DNA from: an uncultured Clostridia bacterium
Lineage (GTDB): Bacteria > Bacillota > Clostridia > Christensenellales > UBA1242
Assembly: GCA_934725745.1 (NCBI GenBank)
Contig: CAKVCH010000043.1
Location: 1-6,209, forward strand
Direction of reading: 5' to 3'
DNA: 6,209 nucleotides
Made by a program: the position numbers and the translations under genes. Below are positions 1 through 5,827 of this stretch, in pieces. The notes beneath the pieces are model-generated. The model was not told where the DNA came from. It saw only the letters and a list, made by a program, of their open reading frames with translations, and did not search any database. The first letter of the stretch is position 1. Each line of letters opens with the position of its first letter.

Positions 1-2268
1 GTTAATGAAAACGTGGGCTTCGTCGACGGCAACAACAATGTGTCTATTTGCCTTATACTTGTCGTTAAAGTCTTTGTTTTTAATAATTTCGTTATCCAAA
101 TACTTAAAAACAAGGAGCATTTGTGCGTTTGCAATAACTTCGTTACGGTTTGCAAGCAACGAACGGAAGTTAAATGTAACAAAATTTTCTTTTGTCGCGA
201 TTGACATAGGACCATTCCAAAGGTTGGAGTTACGCCCGCCCGTCGCAAATTTTGAAATATAAGTTTCAACCGTTTGCAAAACTCGTCTATGATACTCGTC
301 AGTTTCTGATTTGAGTTTCTTTACGCAAAGATTATAAACATCATCAAAAATTGGGAAATCTTCGGGTTTAAGTTTAGTAAGTGGTGTTTGTGAATTGATA
401 TTTTTTTCTTTATATGCCTCAATTGTAAGAGTATTCAACTCTTCAAACGCTTCCGACGGCATACCAGGCAAAATAATACTAAAAAACTCTTCCAAAAACT
501 GCAAGTGTGTCGAATATGAGTCGTCACTTCCACCTTCGTCGGCGTCAAGAGTGGTCATAATGTGGAAAGGATTAAACCTACCTTTTTGCGACGAACCAAC
601 ATCCAAGACCTTCCCTTTCATATTGTAAGATAGTGGCGTGTATTCGTCTTCCGGGTCGAGAACGAAAACTTTTGTGTTGTCACAAGCAAGGTTAGTAAGA
701 AGCGTTTTTGTTGCGTAAGATTTACCACCGCCCGACTTACCAATAATCATAATATTACTGTTTGCCCTTTCTCTATCACGCTTGAAAAGGTCGATAAAAA
801 CTGGATATTCATTAGAGCCGATATAGAACCCCTTTGGGTCAAGTAGCGCACCCGAAATAAATGGGAAAATTGATGCAAAAGTTGTCGTTGGGATGTCTCT
901 TTTATATCCTTTAATCGTGTCAAGTGCTGAGATGTTTCTACTAACAAACGCGTCGACTTGTCTACCAAACATTTCGGAGAACTTGTAGCCATTTTGTTTT
1001 AAAATTGCACGAACTTCTTTTTTTGCGTAGTCTTCGCAAAAAAGGTGCGTATTAACTTCAAAAAGTTGCTCGTTGTTGCCTTTAAGCATTTGAAGAAGGT
1101 CACGCAAAGTCTTTAACTGAATCTCGTTTTCAATTCTCTTACTGCTTTTATAGGTGTTTTCCATCTTGCCTTCCATTTCAATAATGGACTTATCGATACG
1201 CTTTTCGCCAACACCCTTTGGAACAGGCTTAAAATTTACAACAACATTTGTATTGTCAAGCAAGAAGAATGGTGCACCCCACGCATTCCCTACTTGAAGT
1301 GGATAATCGGTCAAAACAAAAGACTTGTAATTGTGTTTGTCAATAACCGTTCGAGTCGTTTTAAAATTGATTTCTTCTGGAATAGCCCAGTTTATGTATT
1401 GGTCTCTTGGGATAGTTTCAAGGTCTCTTTCGTCGAAATATCTTCCATAGTTTGCTCTTAGGAAAACCGCAAGTTCTTTCCCCTTCAATTTGTGCGACAT
1501 AATAGGAACAACACTGTTGCCTAATGTGTCAATCATTCCTTTAATGGTCGTATCAAGAGTGTCTTTATCCTTATCATAGACGACAATGTAGAAAAAGTCT
1601 TTATAAACCTTTTCGTTTTTATTCATCATATTAAGTTGCGCGACACGCGCTTCAAAAACACCCGACCTTGCTTCAACTTCCGCTTCGCTCATCTCGTTTT
1701 CATATTGAAGTTCCATAAGGTCGTCAAATTTCTTGTCTTCCCCCGTTATGTAGTCGTCAAAAATAAGAGCCTTGCTAACCTTTACTATACTAGCACTTTG
1801 TTCGTTTGTTAGCCTGCGAAGTGCATTTGCAAATGACCTAATAACAAGTTCTTGTTTGTCACCATTTAAAAGCCCAAACTCAACAGGTCTAACTTCAATG
1901 ACTTCCGCGTAATAGTCTTTATAGTCAATAACTTCTTCCTTTATAATGCCTTCATACGGAATAATATTTTTAATTTTAAGCCTATTTGTTCTTTTGTCGA
2001 CATCAGATTTTCGATAGGATTTTTTAAACGCAACAAACCTAATCAAAAGTCCAATCGACGCGTAAAGACGCAAGCCTTCTTCAATAGGCATAAAAAGCAT
2101 AGCAATAAGACACACCCACGCGAGTGCAAGATACCAGTGATATGGAAGGTTGCTTATAGCAAAAAGTAGTCCGCCGACAAAACCAATAGCCATAACAATA
2201 ATGTCTGACAATGTTATGCCTTTAAAGAACTCCATTTTGACTTTTGTCTTTCTAGGAATATATCTCAT
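1..2268 (-). CDS. VirB4/TraE-type conjugation ATPase with PrgI-like N-terminal membrane domain (C-terminus cut by window edge)
   Basis: This is the T4SS motor ATPase, which in the VirB4 family hydrolyses ATP at the inner face of the membrane to drive assembly of the mating channel and DNA transfer. The window holds 756 codons with no stop; the frame runs off the left edge. Two membrane helices lie at about residues 22-39 and 44-62, preceded by IPRKTKVKMEFFKGIT, the layout of a PrgI domain. The central region (about 100-490) is the VirB4 N-domain. Walker A is GKSGGGKS at 510-517. Walker B is VVAVDEAHVF at 745-754, with D749 and E750. The usual run from the 'FPF...G...IG.N' stretch (468-485) into Walker A is present. 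VirB4 proteins usually run on roughly 80-150 residues past Walker B, so that part lies outside. The start is secure: an in-frame TAA sits directly before the ATG and AAGGAG lies 6 nt upstream. Asp is mostly GAC by eye, unusual for AT-rich DNA. It follows the VirB6-like gene by 137 bp and is probably co-transcribed with it. Confidence 0.95.
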   Translation of the reverse strand, partial: MRYIPRKTKVKMEFFKGITLSDIIVMAIGFVGGLLFAISNLPYHWYLALAWVCLIAMLFMPIEEGLRLYASIGLLIRFVAFKKSYRKSDVDKRTNRLKIKNIIPYEGIIKEEVIDYKDYYAEVIEVRPVEFGLLNGDKQELVIRSFANALRRLTNEQSASIVKVSKALIFDDYITGEDKKFDDLMELQYENEMSEAEVEARSGVFEARVAQLNMMNKNEKVYKDFFYIVVYDKDKDTLDTTIKGMIDTLGNSVVPIMSHKLKGKELAVFLRANYGRYFDERDLETIPRDQYINWAIPEEINFKTTRTVIDKHNYKSFVLTDYPLQVGNAWGAPFFLLDNTNVVVNFKPVPKGVGEKRIDKSIIEMEGKMENTYKSSKRIENEIQLKTLRDLLQMLKGNNEQLFEVNTHLFCEDYAKKEVRAILKQNGYKFSEMFGRQVDAFVSRNISALDTIKGYKRDIPTTTFASIFPFISGALLDPKGFYIGSNEYPVFIDLFKRDRERANSNIMIIGKSGGGKSYATKTLLTNLACDNTKVFVLDPEDEYTPLSYNMKGKVLDVGSSQKGRFNPFHIMTTLDADEGGSDDSYSTHLQFLEEFFSIILPGMPSEAFEELNTLTIEAYKEKNINSQTPLTKLKPEDFPIFDDVYNLCVKKLKSETDEYHRRVLQTVETYISKFATGGRNSNLWNGPMSIATKENFVTFNFRSLLANRNEVIANAQMLLVFKYLDNEIIKNKDFNDKYKANRHIVVAVDEAHVFIN

Positions 2269-2274
2269 TTATAT

Positions 2275-2280
2275 CTCCTT
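2275..2280 (-). promoter_or_regulatory. Ribosome binding site of the VirB4-like gene
   Basis: AAGGAG on the minus strand, with a 6-nt spacer (ATATAA) before the ATG at 2268. The spacer ends in a TAA in frame with the gene, which rules out any upstream extension and fixes the start. Confidence 0.9.
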
Positions 2281-2284
2281 TCGC

Positions 2285-2298
2285 TTTTTAGCAAGAAA
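2285..2298 (+). repeat. 14-nt motif shared with 5615-5628 (inverted)
   Basis: TTTTTAGCAAGAAA reads on the plus strand here and, identically, on the minus strand at 5628-5615, in the other long non-coding gap. Both copies lie between genes. It is AT-rich, so chance is possible. Function is unknown. Confidence 0.3.
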
Positions 2299-2323
2299 TG
2301 AAAAGCATATTAAACGCTTTTCA
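2299..2323 (-). repeat. Inverted repeat / small hairpin between the two transfer genes
   Basis: Perfect 8-bp arms, TGAAAAGC and GCTTTTCA, separated by 9 nt, in the 137-bp gap between the VirB6-like stop (2406) and the VirB4-like start (2268). On the transcribed strand the stem is followed by only three T residues (ATTTCTTGC), so it is a poor intrinsic terminator. It may be a processing or mRNA-stability hairpin, or a partial attenuator setting ATPase levels. It ends about 20 nt before the ribosome binding site. No ORF longer than a few codons is seen in this gap. Confidence 0.4.
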
Positions 2324-2405
2324 CTTCCGCTTTCGTCTAAAATATTTCCACCCAATTATTTTTATACTTACCTTTATAGGCTTTTGTAATTAAGTTTTTC
2401 CAACT

Positions 2406-5321
2406 CTATTCTAATTTTTTAAGAGCGGCAAGAAGACTCTCTGTACCTTGATTAACTTTTTCACTGAAATCATTAACCGCGTTAATAATATCATCTTTAA
2501 CTTGTTTTCCAAATTCTTTAGAGAATTCCTTAGTGTTTTTAATATCAGCATCAACTTTTTCGTCGCCCATTGTGACATTAATTGGCTCGCTGTCATCAAT
2601 TCCCATATTCTTAAACGCATCTTCTTGAGCAGCCGCACGAAGCGCATTTTTAAATGCGTTAAACTCTCTTTGCGTGTCCTCATTGTTGACAATGTCTTGT
2701 TTTGTCTTTTCCGCGTTAACTTCAAGGTCGTGTTTTGCTTCAAAGGTCTTAATGTCAGCATTTATGTTGTCAACACTCGCACTATCGCCCATTTCCATTG
2801 CTCTCTTGCGCTTATCCAAAAGACCTTTGTATTCCGCATAGTCATTATCTCCAAGGTTTTTACTAGCATAGAATTGTTTGACAAGGTCCATAATTCTTTG
2901 TGCATGTTCTTCTTGCGCTCTAAGTCTCTCCGCTTCCGCTTCTTTTTCTCTTTCTTCTTTTTCTGCTTGTTTTCTCTTGTTGTAAAGATCGTTTTCTGCA
3001 GCCGCAGCATCGTTTTTATCTTTTTTCTCTTTTGCTTTGTCAGCAACCTTCTTTTCAACTTCACTTTGATAAAGGCTCTTTCTTCCGTCTCGTGTTCCGA
3101 CTAAATTTAAAAGTGCCATTGCTGGATTATCATTTCCGCCGAACCCCGCACCAAAGCGAGACAAAACAGCCCCCCAAGACGCATTGCCATCCTTATCTTT
3201 TGGTATAAAGAAATTGCCAGTAGTCTCTTTTGTTTTCTTCCATATGTCTTTGGCTTTACCTAAAACTTTTTCATTTGCAAAATTTTTAAAGGACTTTTCA
3301 GCCGCTTCTTTATGTGCAGCATTGTACTTTGCGTCCTTTTCTGGCAATTTATCAACTTTCTTTTGCGCTCTATTAAATCTCGACTTAGCAGCCATTAAAC
3401 GAGCAGGCGTGCTATTTGGGTCGGCAAGTTCGGCAGCATAAGCTGCTTGTGCACTTTCTAGATCTTGTTGAGCAGTACTTGTTCCTTTCTTATGAACATC
3501 ACCACTCTTTAACTTATTCTTTAACCCTGCATTTTCAGCGTCAATTGCAGATGCACGAGATTGAAGGTCTCTAAGTTTCTTATAATTTGCTGAATTTGGG
3601 TCATCCGCACCTGGACTGCCCGCAAGCGCAGCCATTTCTGACTCTAACCCCTTTAATTCCTTTCTATTTGCTTTTAATTTACTCTTCTCTTCAGTTCCAA
3701 TTCCAGTTTTTCTAAAACCAGTCTTAATCCCTTTTGCTAGCGCTGCCGTACCATGGAATACCGCCCTACCCGTCATTGCAGTTCCCGCAGCAACACCAGC
3801 AGTGACCATTGTTGCACGCTTTACAGCGCCACCGACTTTGCCCATAACATCCGAGCCTTCAGAAAGCAAGTCTTTAACCCCAAGATAATTGCTAAGCATA
3901 GTCGACGCACTCTTCAAAAGCCCCGTCCCAACAATCAAACAAAGCGTCTGCAAGAATATATCCATAAGGATTCTTACTGGCTTAGAGAAAAGTCGCGACA
4001 TAAGTACAATTCCACCACTTGTTGCTTCGACATTAAAAACTTTTATACTCGTCATTAGTGGGAAAAGCGTAAAGAACACATTAAACCCAAATATAGGTCC
4101 GATTATTGCTACAAGACGCGAATAAATATCTTTTTTCCAAGCGTTATAGGCATTTCCCCCGTCAAGCGGTGCCATACAAATAACTGCTGGCGACATAAGG
4201 AACAAGATAACCATTTCAAATGCACGCTTCAATAACCCTAAACATAAAGTTAGCATTGTCCACGCTATAACACACGCCGAGCCAATAGATAAAACAAAAT
4301 CAAATTGTTTAAAATCATAGAAATAATTTACAAGCAAGTTATCTCTATAAGGCGTATTTCCAATATCAGAACTGTCCTTTTCTGACGGAGTCCCAATTAG
4401 ATATGTTTGCCAAGGGAAATAATATTTACCATCACCCACTAACCAACTTACACCAGAAATACCTTGATTTTGACTACCAGTCACATAGTCTACCTTATTT
4501 TTGGATAATTTACCCGATGTCAGCAACTCGTTCGCATCTTCGGTCGTATATCGATAGAACTTAGCAGTATTTATAGTAAAACCCTTCTGATCCGTGCACA
4601 AAACATTTACACCCTCAAGGCTATTAACACCCATATACGCATCAATGTAATCCGCAACTTTATCTGCAGTTGTGCATTCCTTAAAAATATTATTTTCGCG
4701 ATCATTAAATCCTAAATGGTATCCTTTTATAAGGAAACTCGCAAACTGCTTGTCAGTTCGTGCCCTATTGGCGTTATACCCCCCGACCTTAAAGCAAGTT
4801 GCGGAAATTGACTGTTGTTCCCCGCCCGTTGTAAAGGAATAAACGACTTTTGTTAAAGCATTCGAAGCAACAACACCAATTAGAACAAAAACTGGAACAA
4901 TGAAAAATTGTAAAATCGCTTTAAACGATCTCGCCAAAATAGGTCCTTTTGCAGCGGTTTTAGTGTCAATCGTGAATTCTGCTTTAACCATTGCAATAAT
5001 CGTAAAGATGACAAGCATAACAATAGAGAATCCGAGCACGGCAAAGAAAGTATTTTGAACAACGCTACTGGTTAAGAAAGCAAACAGCAAATCCGAACTA
5101 GAACCCGTTCCCCCGATAGTTGAGCCGTTAAAACCAATCGACGAGATGCCCGCTAGAGATTTAAAAAGGTCTTCTGTAAACTGAATAATAAAAAGAATTG
5201 CTTTAAGCAAATTAAACAAGAATGTACTTATAATAATGTTTAAAATCGAGTCCCAGCCATAAGAAAAAAATAACTTAATTTCTGTTCCCAGACCCGCCAA
5301 CAAAAGCCCTTGTAATCCCAT
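2406..5321 (-). CDS. VirB6/TrbL-like polytopic conjugation channel protein with long charged tail
   Basis: This 971-residue membrane protein is likely the VirB6/TrbL-type inner-membrane channel component of the transfer apparatus, similar in layout to the Mbov_0396-type transmembrane protein of Mollicutes ICEs. Hydrophobic segments lie near residues 25-48, 88-112, 134-158, 341-363, 367-385, 403-425 and 450-470. The stretch SPAVICMAPLDGGNAYNAW (377-395) matches the 'SP...PLD.G...W' signature I associate with this family. Residues about 160-340 form a large loop with C176, C216 and C242; positive charges at 113-134 and 365-366 suggest the loop is extracytoplasmic, in which case 367-385 is probably re-entrant. 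Residues about 540-971 are a hydrophilic tail rich in K, E, D and A: two hairpin-like repeats with DPNS turns (574-577, 634-637), a Gly-rich non-coiled piece (701-748), and a K/E coiled coil (about 752-812). The ATG at 5321 has AAGGAG 5 nt upstream, and no other start lies before the in-frame upstream TAA. The stop is TAG. The function is assigned from topology, signature and the VirB4 neighbour. Confidence 0.85.
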   Translation of the reverse strand: MGLQGLLLAGLGTEIKLFFSYGWDSILNIIISTFLFNLLKAILFIIQFTEDLFKSLAGISSIGFNGSTIGGTGSSSDLLFAFLTSSVVQNTFFAVLGFSIVMLVIFTIIAMVKAEFTIDTKTAAKGPILARSFKAILQFFIVPVFVLIGVVASNALTKVVYSFTTGGEQQSISATCFKVGGYNANRARTDKQFASFLIKGYHLGFNDRENNIFKECTTADKVADYIDAYMGVNSLEGVNVLCTDQKGFTINTAKFYRYTTEDANELLTSGKLSKNKVDYVTGSQNQGISGVSWLVGDGKYYFPWQTYLIGTPSEKDSSDIGNTPYRDNLLVNYFYDFKQFDFVLSIGSACVIAWTMLTLCLGLLKRAFEMVILFLMSPAVICMAPLDGGNAYNAWKKDIYSRLVAIIGPIFGFNVFFTLFPLMTSIKVFNVEATSGGIVLMSRLFSKPVRILMDIFLQTLCLIVGTGLLKSASTMLSNYLGVKDLLSEGSDVMGKVGGAVKRATMVTAGVAAGTAMTGRAVFHGTAALAKGIKTGFRKTGIGTEEKSKLKANRKELKGLESEMAALAGSPGADDPNSANYKKLRDLQSRASAIDAENAGLKNKLKSGDVHKKGTSTAQQDLESAQAAYAAELADPNSTPARLMAAKSRFNRAQKKVDKLPEKDAKYNAAHKEAAEKSFKNFANEKVLGKAKDIWKKTKETTGNFFIPKDKDGNASWGAVLSRFGAGFGGNDNPAMALLNLVGTRDGRKSLYQSEVEKKVADKAKEKKDKNDAAAAENDLYNKRKQAEKEEREKEAEAERLRAQEEHAQRIMDLVKQFYASKNLGDNDYAEYKGLLDKRKRAMEMGDSASVDNINADIKTFEAKHDLEVNAEKTKQDIVNNEDTQREFNAFKNALRAAAQEDAFKNMGIDDSEPINVTMGDEKVDADIKNTKEFSKEFGKQVKDDIINAVNDFSEKVNQGTESLLAALKKLE

Positions 5322-5326
5322 TTTAT

Positions 5327-5332
5327 CTCCTT
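5327..5332 (-). promoter_or_regulatory. Ribosome binding site of the VirB6/TrbL-like gene
   Basis: AAGGAG on the minus strand, with a 5-nt spacer (ATAAA) before the ATG at 5321. It is nearly the same as the AAGGAGATATAA of the ATPase gene, which supports both starts and a common translation setting. Confidence 0.9.
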
Positions 5333-5380
5333 TTGTTTTTTCTTTTTTTAGCCTTAATGCTTGTCCTACTCTTCTTTCAA

Positions 5381-5403
5381 TACACTTTTAAAAGTGTACA
5401 CTT
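5381..5403. promoter_or_regulatory. Overlapping palindromes, candidate operator upstream of the VirB6-like gene
   Basis: TACACTTTTAAAAGTGTA (5381-5398) is a perfect 18-bp palindrome. It overlaps a second perfect palindrome, AAGTGTACACTT (5392-5403). Together they form three AAGTGT half-sites in alternating orientation. Further AAGTG elements on the minus strand lie at 5457-5452 (AAGTGT) and 5483-5479 (AAGTG). The cluster sits about 60 nt before the start codon, inside the predicted leader. It may bind a dimeric repressor that controls the transfer genes, or fold in the mRNA. No regulator gene is visible in the window. Confidence 0.5.
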
Positions 5404-5410
5404 CACCATT
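5399..5410 (-). repeat. 12-nt direct repeat, copy 1 (partner at 5479-5490)
   Basis: The minus strand reads AATGGTGAAGTG here and AATTGTGAAGTG at 5490-5479, 11 of 12 identical, with starts 80 bp apart and in the same orientation. Both contain the AAGTG element of the nearby palindrome, so they may be part of one binding-site array. Confidence 0.35.
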
Positions 5411-5478
5411 CCCTACACAAAAATAAATTACTGAAAAACTAGAAAAATTCAACACTTATCAGCCTTCTTTATCGTAAT

Positions 5479-5490
5479 CACTTCACAATT
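5479..5490 (-). repeat. 12-nt direct repeat, copy 2 (partner at 5399-5410)
   Basis: AATTGTGAAGTG on the minus strand, one mismatch from the copy 80 bp downstream. It lies within the predicted leader, about 80 nt past the predicted transcription start. Confidence 0.35.
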
Positions 5491-5572
5491 ATTGTTTTAT
5501 GTAGGATAAAATCTTACCTAATACAAATTTAAATTTATCTTACAACCGAGCCCATATTTATAGTATAATCAT

Positions 5573-5602
5573 ATTATAACAAATTACTTTAATTTTGTAC
5601 AA
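5573..5602 (-). promoter_or_regulatory. Sigma-A-like promoter with extended -10, for the VirB6-VirB4 operon
   Basis: On the minus strand there is a -35 of TTGTAC (5602-5597), an 18-nt spacer, and a consensus -10 of TATAAT (5578-5573). TG one base before the -10 gives the extended form TGTTATAAT. Transcription would begin near 5565, leaving a leader of about 245 nt before the VirB6-like ATG. It is the best match on the minus strand in the gap. The AT-rich sequence makes a chance match possible, but the extended -10 and the position just upstream of an operon support it. Confidence 0.55.
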
Positions 5603-5614
5603 CAAATTGCCCTT

Positions 5615-5628
5615 TTTCTTGCTAAAAA
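5615..5628 (-). repeat. 14-nt motif shared with 2285-2298 (inverted)
   Basis: TTTTTAGCAAGAAA on the minus strand (5628-5615), identical to the plus-strand copy in the gap between the two transfer genes. It overlaps the last codons of the possible small ORF and lies just upstream of the promoter -35. Confidence 0.3.
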
Positions 5629-5696
5629 TCTAAAAAACTTTCTTTTCCGCCACCCAAAAACACAAAAATAAAGTCAAAATAGTAATTTTTATACAT
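5622..5696 (-). CDS. Possible 24-codon small ORF, unknown peptide
   Basis: ATG at 5696 to TAG at 5622 encodes MYKNYYFDFIFVFLGGGKES followed by FLDF. A GAGG Shine-Dalgarno-like site (5708-5705) lies 8 nt before the ATG. The peptide is aromatic and hydrophobic at residues 7-14, too short for a full membrane span. It lies upstream of the predicted operon promoter, so it would need its own promoter or readthrough from the gene at 5828. A 24-codon frame can arise by chance. No family is recognised. Confidence 0.2.
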   Translation of the reverse strand: MYKNYYFDFIFVFLGGGKESFLDF

Positions 5697-5721
5697 TTTA
5701 GATCCCTCACAAACCACAAAA

Positions 5722-5734
5722 AGTCAACTTGACT
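5722..5734 (-). terminator. Weak terminator-like dyad after the upstream gene
   Basis: The minus strand reads AGTCAAGTTGACT followed by TTTTTG. The 13-bp dyad (AGTCAA, 1 nt, TTGACT) can fold only as a 4-bp stem with a 5-nt loop, so it is weak as an intrinsic terminator although the T tract is in the right place. It lies about 95 nt past the stop of the unknown gene at 5828. It may equally be a small operator. Confidence 0.2.
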
Positions 5735-5752
5735 CAAAATTTCTTTTTATCT

Positions 5753-5808
5753 AAACGACTTTTTTGCTAAAACTCTTACCAGCGTTTTTATGGTCAATTT
5801 TGTCGTTT
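5753..5808. repeat. Spaced 7-bp inverted repeat
   Basis: AAACGAC (5753-5759) and GTCGTTT (5802-5808) are perfect complements separated by 42 nt, just downstream of the stop of the unknown gene. The long loop makes a terminator unlikely. It may be an RNA end structure or coincidence. Confidence 0.2.
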
Positions 5809-5827
5809 TTATGTATTAGTCCCCATT

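Larger units (their letters stand above)
5322..5827. other. 506-bp AT-rich non-coding gap and leader region
   Basis: No substantial ORF is found on either strand; all minus-strand frames are stop-rich, with at most 24 codons from an ATG. The region is markedly more AT-rich than the flanking genes. It holds the candidate promoter, the AAGTG(T) cluster with its palindrome, a weak terminator-like dyad and a possible small ORF, each listed separately. No known riboswitch, tRNA or attachment site is recognised. A weakly paired dyad (TAGG...CCTA, 5502-5520) lies about 50 nt into the predicted leader. Confidence 0.8.

Noticed and set aside
5..628. Plus-strand open frames opposite the ATPase gene
   Set aside because: They are antisense to a clear VirB4 reading frame with Walker motifs and show no protein-like features of their own.
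747..992. 81-residue minus-strand frame inside the ATPase gene
   Set aside because: It is an out-of-frame shadow of the ATPase, whose own frame is uninterrupted through this region.
2448..3104. 218-residue plus-strand open frame
   Set aside because: It lies wholly antisense to the coiled-coil tail of the VirB6-like protein. Its F/V/L/S-rich composition is what the complement of K/E/A-rich codons gives, and it has no ribosome binding site or recognisable domain.
1..5321. Mollicutes genetic code (TGA as Trp)
   Set aside because: All Trp codons checked in the large genes are TGG and there is no in-frame TGA; the visible stops are TAG and TAA. Nothing requires a variant code.
5377..5409. 10-codon leader peptide (MVKCTLLKVY) overlapping the palindrome
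   Set aside because: The only purine-rich run (AGGGA) directly abuts the ATG, too close for a ribosome binding site, and the frame is short enough to be chance.
5322..5827. Origin of transfer, CRISPR array or tRNA in the AT-rich gap
   Set aside because: No nick-site motif, regular repeat-spacer array or cloverleaf can be seen; only short dyads and half-sites are present.
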